From NCBI GenBank assembly GCA_900756715.1, contig CAAELC010000013.1:1-6003 (forward strand): a DNA stretch of 6,003 bases, given 5' to 3'. This document shows positions 1-5,282 of the stretch, in pieces (within the stretch, counting starts at the first letter, position 1; the number at the start of each line of letters is the position of its first letter). Origin of the DNA: an uncultured Oscillospiraceae bacterium. Lineage in GTDB: Bacteria > Bacillota > Clostridia > Oscillospirales > Oscillospiraceae. The position numbers and the translations under genes are program-made. Below the pieces are notes generated by a model. The model was given only the letters and a program-made list of their open reading frames with translations, did no database searches and was not told the DNA's origin.

Positions 1-138
1 AACCATACCATATTCCCGCTCCAAGTTTCGGATCGACTCGGATAGACTGGATTGGGAGATGAACAGCGACTCTGCTGCCTTGCCGATAGAGCCTGCCTTG
101 CTGACGGCCCGGACATATAGTATTTGCTTCAATGTCAT
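1..138 (-). CDS. LysR-type transcriptional regulator, N-terminal part (truncated by window edge)
   Basis: This is the first 46 codons of a leftward gene that runs off the window. The translation begins MTLKQILYVRAV and continues through a winged helix-turn-helix typical of LysR regulators. The pattern is GSIGKAAESLFISQSSLSESI followed by RNLEREYG (about residues 17-44): the small-residue turn, the SQSSLS recognition helix and the conserved Leu-Glu near the end are all present. The ATG at 138-136 is chosen because GAGGTGA (150-144) sits 5 nt upstream; an in-frame GTG at 147-145 lies inside that ribosome binding site and is less likely. LysR proteins bind DNA as tetramers, respond to a small molecule through a C-terminal domain, and often control a divergently transcribed neighbour. 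Here the neighbour is the transporter operon. The effector domain lies outside the window, so the ligand cannot be guessed. Confidence 0.9.
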   Translation of the reverse strand, partial: MTLKQILYVRAVSKAGSIGKAAESLFISQSSLSESIRNLEREYGMV

Positions 139-240
139 CGTTTTCACCTCATACTTGCGCTGCCGCCGTAGACGGAGACCTCTCGCCACTGATTGCCCCA
201 ACCGACACCGCTGGAGCTGTAATTGCGGGATATTTTTCTG

Positions 241-269
241 ATTTTAGCATCATTTATGTTAAAAAGCAA
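241..269 (-). promoter_or_regulatory. Predicted promoter of the LysR-type regulator (extended -10)
   Basis: On the minus strand, TTGCTT (269-264) is followed after exactly 17 nt by TAAAAT (246-241). TGC stands directly before the -10, making an extended TGnTAAAAT element. Transcription would start near 234 and give a leader of about 95 nt before the ATG at 138. I recognised no riboswitch or T-box in that leader. This is a consensus match only; no start site has been measured. Confidence 0.6.
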
Positions 270-315
270 CCTCTGACACTATAAATTAACTCCCCCAAAA
301 CCCTGTTTTTACCTG

Positions 316-348
316 AAAGCCATCGGTCTTACCGATGGCTTTACATCG
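316..348. promoter_or_regulatory. Probable LysR-type operator: 12-bp perfect inverted repeat plus an extra half-site
   Basis: AAAGCCATCGGT (316-327) and ACCGATGGCTTT (331-342) are perfect reverse complements around a 3-nt centre (CTT). Inside is ATC-N9-GAT (322-336), which contains the general LysR box T-N11-A. The centre at 329 is about 66 bp upstream of the predicted operon start near 395, where LTTR recognition sites usually lie. A third CATCG copy at 344-348 forms a second inverted pair with CGATG at 333-337 and lies closer to the -35, as an activation site would. As RNA the repeat would also fold into a stable hairpin, so a terminator is the main alternative. That is less likely: it sits between two divergent genes, has no gene upstream on the plus strand, and the following sequence has only TTT and no real U-tract. 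Confidence 0.6.
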
Positions 349-359
349 CTTATTTGTTC

Positions 360-388
360 TTCAAATTCTACGGGTGCAGGCGTATAAT
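360..388 (+). promoter_or_regulatory. Predicted sigma-A-like promoter of the transporter operon
   Basis: TTCAAA (360-365, four of six matches to TTGACA) is followed after exactly 17 nt by a perfect TATAAT (383-388). Initiation is expected near A395, giving a leader of about 83 nt before the ATG at 478. The imperfect -35 next to an upstream inverted repeat fits an activator-dependent promoter, as is common for LysR targets. No other equally good promoter was seen ahead of the later genes of the operon. Confidence 0.7.
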
Positions 389-406
389 GAGTTCACGCAA
401 AATACC

Positions 407-451
407 ACCCATGGAAAAAAGCCGGACTACTTGTCCGTATCAACCCATGGA
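407..451 (+). other. Possible structured 5' leader with a 9-bp direct repeat
   Basis: ACCCATGGA occurs twice (407-415 and 443-451). Each copy contains the palindrome CCATGG, so the two copies (409-414 and 445-450) can pair with each other in RNA. Between them CGGAC (423-427) pairs with GTCCG (433-437) around a 5-nt loop. The leader could therefore fold as a two-part stem with an A-rich internal loop, ending 13 nt before the ribosome binding site at 465-472. I compared it by eye with the purine riboswitch pattern and it does not fit. The stems are short, so a regulatory role is speculative. Confidence 0.3.
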
Positions 452-477
452 GAGAACGACCCTGAAAGGAGGAGCCT

Positions 478-2025
478 ATGATAGCCGAACACACGCAAAC
501 CGCCACCGAGGCCCCCATTGTTTTACAGTGTGTTGACCTGTGCAAGTGCTATAACGGTGTCGTACAGGCCAGCGATCACATTAACTTCACCTTGCGCCGC
601 GGCGAGGTGCACGCCTTTCTGGGGGAAAACGGTGCGGGAAAGAGTACACTGATGAAAATGCTCTACGGCATCGAGCAGCCCGATGAGGGGCAGCTGTTCC
701 TTTCCGGCGAGCCTGTGGTGCTGAAAAGCCCTGCTGACGCCATTGCCCATGGCATCGGTATGGTGCACCAGGAGCTGATGCTGATTCCCCACCTGACGGT
801 GGCGGAAAACATTACTCTGGGGCAGGAGGTCAGGACCAGAAGCGGACGGCTGAAAAAGCAGGAAGCGTCACGCAGTATCCGGGAGCTGGCCGCTTCCTAT
901 GGCTTAGATATAGACCCTGATGCGCTAGTGGACAAACTGACCATTGGGCAGCGCCAGCGAGTGGAGATCGTCAAGCTGCTGTATCGTAAGGCGGACATTT
1001 TGATTTTCGACGAGCCCACCGCCCTGCTGACGCCTCAGGAGTCCGACGCGCTGTTTGATGTGCTGCGCCGTCTGCGGGAGCTGGGCAAGTCCACAATTTT
1101 CATTACGCATAAGCTGCGGGAGGTCTATCAAATTGCAGACCGCATGACCGTGATTCGGCAGGGTCGGATCATCGGCACCACCACCCCTCAGGAAACCGGC
1201 ATGGAAAAGCTGACGCAGATGATGGTGGGCAAAACGGTTCCTACCGGGCGCCGTCGGCCCCACCCCATTGGGGAGGAAGAGGTGCTGCAGGTAAAGGGCC
1301 TCAGCGTGCAGAGCCGTGGCGGCGCCGCTGTGCAAAATGTCACCTTTTCCATTCGCTCCGGCGAGGTGCTGGGCGTAGCGGGCATCGAGGGCAACGGGCA
1401 GACGCCCCTGGCGCAAGCCCTTCTGGGCCTTTGCCGCCCCTCTTCCGGCAGCATTCTCCTGGACGGACGGGAGATCACCGGCCGCACGACCAAGCAGATT
1501 CGGGATGCCGGCGTGGGCAGCATTCCCGATGACCGGCAAGGCATGGGCCTCATCCTCAGTATGCGGCTCTTTGAAAATATGCTGCTGAATGCCTACGACG
1601 AAAAGCCCTATGCCAAAAGCCCGCTGCTGGAGGACTGGGCGGCCGCCCGCCGTGATGCGCAGGCTAAGATCGCCGATTACAGCATTGCGGCCACCAATGA
1701 GTCGGTTGTGGTCGGCACCCTCTCCGGCGGCAATCAGCAAAAAATCGTCGTCGCCCGGGAGCTTGACCGGGGCTGCCGGATGCTCATTGCCGCGCAGCCT
1801 ACCCGGGGCGTTGATATCGCCTCGGCGGATTATATCCAGGGCCGCATTTTGGCCGCGGCGGAACAGGGCTGCGCCGTGCTGCTCATTTCCAGCGATCTGG
1901 ATGAGCTGATCAAAGTCTCGGACCGGATCATGGTGCTGTTCCGCGGGCAGATCATGGGATTTGTGGATGCAGACAACGCCACCCGTGAGGCCTTAGGACG
2001 CATGATGCTGGGCGAAGCCCACTGA
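478..2025 (+). CDS. BMP-type (nucleoside-like) ABC importer, tandem ATP-binding protein
   Basis: This 515-residue cytoplasmic ATPase has two fused nucleotide-binding domains, the usual size and form of the RbsA/NupO class. AAAGGAGG (465-472) lies 5 nt before the ATG. The N-terminal domain (about 14-250) has Walker A GENGAGKST (49-57), Q-loop Gln98, a weak signature LTIGQRQ (154-160), Walker B ILIFDEPT with D178/E179, and switch His211. The C-terminal domain (about 268-513) has a degenerate P-loop GIEGNGQ (302-308) without the usual Lys, an intact signature LSGGNQQ (415-421), AAQPTRGVD in place of the Walker B Asp-Glu, and no switch His (SSDLDE). This asymmetry is normal for the family and implies one catalytic site, built from the N-domain Walker motifs and the C-domain signature. 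It is the first gene of the operon, ahead of the binding protein, and should energise the two permeases downstream. Substrate cannot be read from the ATPase; nucleosides are the best-known cargo. Confidence 0.93.
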   Translation: MIAEHTQTATEAPIVLQCVDLCKCYNGVVQASDHINFTLRRGEVHAFLGENGAGKSTLMKMLYGIEQPDEGQLFLSGEPVVLKSPADAIAHGIGMVHQELMLIPHLTVAENITLGQEVRTRSGRLKKQEASRSIRELAASYGLDIDPDALVDKLTIGQRQRVEIVKLLYRKADILIFDEPTALLTPQESDALFDVLRRLRELGKSTIFITHKLREVYQIADRMTVIRQGRIIGTTTPQETGMEKLTQMMVGKTVPTGRRRPHPIGEEEVLQVKGLSVQSRGGAAVQNVTFSIRSGEVLGVAGIEGNGQTPLAQALLGLCRPSSGSILLDGREITGRTTKQIRDAGVGSIPDDRQGMGLILSMRLFENMLLNAYDEKPYAKSPLLEDWAAARRDAQAKIADYSIAATNESVVVGTLSGGNQQKIVVARELDRGCRMLIAAQPTRGVDIASADYIQGRILAAAEQGCAVLLISSDLDELIKVSDRIMVLFRGQIMGFVDADNATREALGRMMLGEAH

Positions 2026-2043
2026 CCTTCCCTTATTGATCCT

Positions 2044-2063
2044 GCTGCCGATTAAACGGCAGC
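2044..2063 (+). promoter_or_regulatory. Intercistronic hairpin upstream of the binding-protein gene
   Basis: GCTGCCG (2044-2050) and CGGCAGC (2057-2063) form a perfect 7-bp GC-rich stem around the loop ATTAAA, starting 19 nt after the ATPase stop. No T-tract follows, so a terminator is unlikely. Placed 17 nt ahead of the next ribosome binding site, it could protect the 5' end of a processed mRNA or reduce read-through slightly. The structure is seen in sequence; the role is inferred. Confidence 0.45.
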
Positions 2064-2080
2064 TTAGAACCAACCGTGCA

Positions 2081-2088
2081 AAAGGAGG
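2081..2088 (+). promoter_or_regulatory. Ribosome binding site that fixes the lipoprotein start
   Basis: AAAGGAGG lies 7 nt before the ATG at 2096. An in-frame ATG at 2036 would add 20 residues, would overlap the hairpin at 2044-2063, has no ribosome binding site, and would bury the signal peptide. The 2096 start is therefore preferred. Confidence 0.85.
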
Positions 2089-2095
2089 AACTAAG

Positions 2096-3136
2096 ATGAA
2101 GTTTACAAATGTGAAAAAGTGGCTGGCCATGCTGCTGGCGGTCTGCTCAATGCTGTCCCTGGTGGCCTGCGGGAAGTCCGACAAGGATTCGGCAGGTGAC
2201 GATTCCGAGAAAGGCACCAAGGTCGCCGTTGTGTTCTCTTCCAGCGGACTGGGAGACAAGTCCTTTAACGACGCGCTGTATAACGGCATGAAGGAGGCGG
2301 AGAGCACCATGGGCATCCAGTGGGTATATTCCGAGCCCAAGGATGATGCCGAGTACGAGGGCCTGATATCCGGCTATGCCGACAGCGGAGACTGCGACCT
2401 CATCATCTGCCTGGGCGGCAGCCAGAGCTCCAGCCTGGAAAATGTGGCCCCCAACTATCCGCAGCAGAAGTTTGTGATCCTGGACGCCGTGGTGGAGGGT
2501 GACAACATCCGCAGCTACACATGGCGCGATCAGGAGCTGGGCTTTTTGGCCGGCTTCCTGGGTGCCAGCCTGTCCGACACCAATACGCTGGGCTTTATTG
2601 GCGCCCACGACATCCCCCTGTGCAATCTGGGTGCTGCCGGTATGATTGCCGGAGCCCACTATGCTAACCCTGACTGCCAGGTGCTGGTGGACTATGCCAA
2701 CGGCTGGGCAGAGGTCAACGGCTGCTATGAGCTGGCCACATCCATGCATGAGCAGGGTGCCAGCCTGCTGTACCATACCGCCAGCGCCGGCGGCCTGGGT
2801 ATCCTCAATGCCGGCAAGGAGAAGAACTTCCTGACCATCTTCTTTGACGGCAACCTGAATGCGGACGCCCCCCAGACCAACATTGCCAGCGCCATCCGGG
2901 ACTTCCCCGCTTGCGCCCAGGAAGCAATTCAGGATGTCATTGACGGCAAGTTCACCGCCGACGCCATCGAAAAGGGCCTGGCAGAGAACAGCCTGTACCT
3001 GGATTTTGACGGCTCTGCCTATCAGATCCCCGCTGATGTGATGGAGAAGTACAATGCGGCGGTGGCTGCCATCAAGGACGGCACCATCGTGGTCCCCAGC
3101 ACCATTGAAGAAGCAAAGGTGTGGAAGGCGGCGTAA
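2096..3136 (+). CDS. BMP/PnrA-family substrate-binding lipoprotein of an ABC importer
   Basis: This 346-residue protein captures ligand outside the membrane. It opens with a lipoprotein signal: Lys7-Lys8, a hydrophobic stretch (about 9-23) and lipobox LVAC, so Cys25 should be lipidated. A charged linker (27-41) leads into the periplasmic-binding fold (about 42-340). Family marks are GLGDKSFND (51-59, compare GINDKSFN in PnrA/Med proteins), LGFLAGFLGA (148-157), TASAGGLGI (228-236) and an Asp after a hydrophobic strand (FFDGN, D251), at the place where PnrA uses Asp to hold ribose. The region usually written TSxxK reads ASAIR, with R268 where nucleoside binders usually have Lys. Characterised relatives bind purine nucleosides (PnrA, BmpA, NupN), and some bind riboflavin (RfuA). 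A nucleoside-like ligand is the best guess, but the altered residue leaves it open. The gene lies between hairpins at 2044-2063 and 3155-3187, which may raise its expression relative to its neighbours. Confidence 0.9.
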   Translation: MKFTNVKKWLAMLLAVCSMLSLVACGKSDKDSAGDDSEKGTKVAVVFSSSGLGDKSFNDALYNGMKEAESTMGIQWVYSEPKDDAEYEGLISGYADSGDCDLIICLGGSQSSSLENVAPNYPQQKFVILDAVVEGDNIRSYTWRDQELGFLAGFLGASLSDTNTLGFIGAHDIPLCNLGAAGMIAGAHYANPDCQVLVDYANGWAEVNGCYELATSMHEQGASLLYHTASAGGLGILNAGKEKNFLTIFFDGNLNADAPQTNIASAIRDFPACAQEAIQDVIDGKFTADAIEKGLAENSLYLDFDGSAYQIPADVMEKYNAAVAAIKDGTIVVPSTIEEAKVWKAA

Positions 3137-3154
3137 ATCGCCAAGTACACAACA

Positions 3155-3187
3155 CGGGGCTGAAGGCCTGCCTGGCCTTCGGCCCCG
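3155..3187 (+). promoter_or_regulatory. Strong intercistronic hairpin after the binding-protein gene
   Basis: A 14-bp stem (3155-3168 with 3174-3187, one G-U wobble) encloses a 5-nt loop (TGCCT), starting 18 nt after the lipoprotein stop. Its arms begin CGGGGC and end GGCCCCG, so it should be very stable. There is no following T-tract and the next gene has its own strong ribosome binding site. Partial termination or 3'-end protection of the upstream message is more likely than full termination. Confidence 0.65.
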
Positions 3188-3218
3188 AGCCTTATCGGCA
3201 GAGATAGATCATCTGCGC

Positions 3219-3226
3219 AAGGAGGG
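3219..3226 (+). promoter_or_regulatory. Ribosome binding site supporting a GTG start
   Basis: AAGGAGGG lies 5 nt before GTG at 3232. The spacing matches that of the ATPase gene. The GTG is followed by Lys-Lys and a hydrophobic helix, the expected start of a membrane permease, and no in-frame ATG with a comparable site is nearby. Confidence 0.85.
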
Positions 3227-3231
3227 ACACT

Positions 3232-4299
3232 GTGAAAAAAACAAGGATTCGATTGTCGCTGTTTTCGTTGGTTCTGGCGTTGGTGCTGTTTGGGCTGACC
3301 ATACGGCTTACCGGACGGGATCCTCTGGTCGTATACTGGAGCATACTGACCGGCTCTTTCGGCAGCACCAAGAGCTTTCTGAATGTGCTGGCATATATGC
3401 TGCCGCTGATCATGACCGGCCTCGGTGCGGCGGTGGCCTTCCAGAGCGGTGTTTTCAACATCGGCGGTGAGGGACAGGTGCTGGTGGGCGGACTGGCCTC
3501 CGTTATTGTGGGCCTGACGGTGCCGCTGCCGGCGCCGTGGGGCTGGCTGCTGGCACTGCTGGCGGGCTTTGCAGCCGGCGCTCTGTGGGCACTCCTGCCC
3601 ACCCTGTTTGCCGGACGGAACCTGACCTCACTGTCCGTGGCCACCATTATGATGAACTCCATCGCCGCCCTGCTGACGGAGTATATCGTCAAAAGCTATT
3701 TTCAGCGTCCCGGTGCCAGCAACACGGAGACCGTGGTTGTCAACGAGGGCAGCATTTTGCCGCGCATTTTCCCCAGCACGCAGTTTAACTACGGCGTTCT
3801 TGTGGCGCTTTTTTGCGTAGTGGTCGTGACCTGGATGCTGTATAAGACCCCCTTTGGCTTTTCCCTGCGGGCCATGGGCAGCAACCCCCGTGCCATGCAG
3901 CAGGCCGGACTGCCGATCTATGGCCGGACGATTGCCGCCATGTGCATCAGCGGCGGCCTGTTTGCTCTGGGCGGGTCCATCCAGTGCCTGGCGGTATATA
4001 AGCGCTTCGTCATGGGCTTCTCCCCCGGGTACGGCTGGGACGGCATTACCGTGGCCACCCTTGCCATGAATTCGCCTGTGGGTGTGCTGCTGAGCGCCTT
4101 CCTGTTCGGAATGCTGCGCTCCGCCTCCATCAGCATGAGCCTGACCAGCCAGGTGACAACGGAGATGATCTCCGTGCTCCAGGGCTTTATTGTCATGCTG
4201 GTGGCCTCTCCGGATGTATGGAATGTGCTGGGCCACCTGTGGCAGCGGCTCAAGAGCTGTGTCGGCCGGGGCCGGAAACAGGAAGGAGCTGCTGAATAA
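3232..4299 (+). CDS. ABC transporter permease, BPD_transp_2 family (first permease subunit, NupP-like)
   Basis: This 355-residue integral membrane protein starts at GTG. About nine to ten hydrophobic segments are visible (roughly 8-26, 49-69, 84-98, 103-126, 133-153, 186-203, 233-257, 281-300, 312-328). The hallmark of nucleoside/simple-sugar permeases is present as FNIGGEGQ (75-82). A cytoplasmic coupling loop GSNPRAMQQAGL (216-227) and GYGWDGITVATLA (266-278) follow the family pattern. A long basic tail (about 336-351, rich in Arg and Lys) lies at the C-terminus, probably in the cytoplasm. The protein should pair with the next gene product to form the heterodimeric channel served by the tandem ATPase. 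Its stop TAA shares one base with the ATG of the next gene (TAATG), so translation of the two permeases is probably coupled. This subunit has the longer N-terminal part, as NupP-type subunits do. The substrate is not evident. Confidence 0.92.
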   Translation: MKKTRIRLSLFSLVLALVLFGLTIRLTGRDPLVVYWSILTGSFGSTKSFLNVLAYMLPLIMTGLGAAVAFQSGVFNIGGEGQVLVGGLASVIVGLTVPLPAPWGWLLALLAGFAAGALWALLPTLFAGRNLTSLSVATIMMNSIAALLTEYIVKSYFQRPGASNTETVVVNEGSILPRIFPSTQFNYGVLVALFCVVVVTWMLYKTPFGFSLRAMGSNPRAMQQAGLPIYGRTIAAMCISGGLFALGGSIQCLAVYKRFVMGFSPGYGWDGITVATLAMNSPVGVLLSAFLFGMLRSASISMSLTSQVTTEMISVLQGFIVMLVASPDVWNVLGHLWQRLKSCVGRGRKQEGAAE

Positions 4300-5282
4300 T
4301 GGATTTTTGGATCTCATTTGCTAACTTTTTTGCCTCTGCCATCCGGCTGACCGCACCCATTGCATTGGGCACCTTGGCCTGCACCATCAGCGAGCGGGCG
4401 GGTGTCATCAACATCGGCATTGAGGGCTCCATGCTCTTCAGCGGGTTTCTCGCCGCCGTGGGCTCTTACTATACGGGCAACCCCTGGGTAGGGCTGCTGT
4501 GCGGCTGCGCCGCCGGTGCATTTCTGGCGCTGATCCTCGGGGTGCTGGCCATTTACTGCAACGGCCAGCAGATCGTGATCGGCATCGGCCTCAACCTCTT
4601 CGGCCCGGGCTTTGCCTATATGCTGATGCGCGCCCTGTGGGACACCACCGGCATCTCCCCGTGGGTGGAGGGCTTTCAGGCCGTGAATATCCCCTTTCTC
4701 TCCCGCGTCCCCATAGCGGGCACCATGCTCAGCGGCTACCCGGCCTGCATCTATCTGGGCCTGCTGGCGGTGGCGGTTATGCAGTACCTGCTGCATCGAA
4801 CCGCCTGGGGCCTGCGGATTCGTGCCGTGGGCGAAAACCCCGCCGCCGTGGCCACCCTGGGCATCAATGTCTACCGCCTGCGAATGCGTGCGGTGCTTCT
4901 GGGAGGCGTTTTTGCCGGCATGGGAGGCGCTGTCATGTGCCTCAGCTCCGCCAATGTGTTTGTCAATGATATGTCCGCCGGGTCCGGTTTTATGGCCTTT
5001 GCCGCCAACCAGTTCGGCCAGTGGTCTCCCGTCGGCGGCTATCTTGCCACGCTGCTGTTTGGCGTGATGCAGGCGCTGCGGATGCGCCTGCAGAGCTTCG
5101 GCATCGCCACGCAGCTGACCCAGATGCTGCCCTATCTGGCCGCGCTGATCGGCATCAAGCTCACCGGTATGCGGATGCGGGCGCCGGCGGCCAATGGCAC
5201 CCCCTATCCCCATCCGCTCTCCGCTCCCTGCCTGCGCCGGAAAAGCGCCGGGGAATCACAGTCGAAAGGATCGAAGGCATGA
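4299..5282 (+). CDS. ABC transporter permease, BPD_transp_2 family (second permease subunit, NupQ-like)
   Basis: This 327-residue membrane protein is the shorter partner of the preceding permease. The start ATG overlaps the previous stop by one base; AAGGAG (4283-4288) lies 10 nt upstream. Family motifs are SERAGVINIGIEG (31-43), the coupling loop AVGENPAAVATLGINV (176-191) and GSGFMAFAANQFGQWSPVG (228-246). Hydrophobic segments occur around 8-28, 44-58, 63-86, 90-110, 148-166, 197-216, 245-260 and 275-290. The end of the family core, often written as Gly-x-Pro-Tyr, appears as GTPY (300-303). It is followed by a further 24 polar, basic residues with no obvious function. This tail is encoded by the DNA that carries the ribosome binding site of the next gene, so it may partly reflect selection on that site. 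The gene completes a four-part importer; ligand unknown. Confidence 0.92.
   Translation: MDFWISFANFFASAIRLTAPIALGTLACTISERAGVINIGIEGSMLFSGFLAAVGSYYTGNPWVGLLCGCAAGAFLALILGVLAIYCNGQQIVIGIGLNLFGPGFAYMLMRALWDTTGISPWVEGFQAVNIPFLSRVPIAGTMLSGYPACIYLGLLAVAVMQYLLHRTAWGLRIRAVGENPAAVATLGINVYRLRMRAVLLGGVFAGMGGAVMCLSSANVFVNDMSAGSGFMAFAANQFGQWSPVGGYLATLLFGVMQALRMRLQSFGIATQLTQMLPYLAALIGIKLTGMRMRAPAANGTPYPHPLSAPCLRRKSAGESQSKGSKA

Noticed and set aside
316..342. Intrinsic terminator at the 12-bp inverted repeat
   Set aside because: It lies between divergent genes, there is no plus-strand gene upstream, and only TTT follows the stem. The ATC-N9-GAT core and the -66 spacing fit an operator better. Not fully excluded.
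360..450. Purine riboswitch in the operon leader
   Set aside because: TATAAT followed by CACGCAA, and a GGACTAC string, recall parts of the purine aptamer. However, the P2/P3 stems and the conserved joining segments are not in the right order or spacing, and TATAAT is better read as the -10.
387..536. Leader ORF overlapping the ATPase start (ATG at 387 or 411)
   Set aside because: Neither ATG has a ribosome binding site, ATG 387 lies within the -10 region and before the predicted transcript start, and the encoded peptide resembles nothing known. It is probably a chance frame.
925..1740. Long minus-strand open frame inside the ATPase gene
   Set aside because: It is a shadow of a GC-rich coding region with clear ABC motifs on the plus strand. 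It has no recognisable domain.
1378..1863. Inactivated C-terminal ATPase domain as a sign of gene decay
   Set aside because: The degenerate P-loop, AAQPTRG and missing switch His are standard for the second domain of RbsA/NupO-type ATPases. The signature LSGGNQQ is intact.
3155..3187. Operon-ending terminator after the lipoprotein gene
   Set aside because: There is no T-tract and no promoter-like sequence in the short gap, and the downstream permeases are needed for the same transporter.
4314..5213. Long minus-strand open frame opposite the second permease
   Set aside because: Its His/Gly/Gln-rich composition is typical of the antisense of a hydrophobic membrane-protein gene, and the plus strand carries the family motifs.
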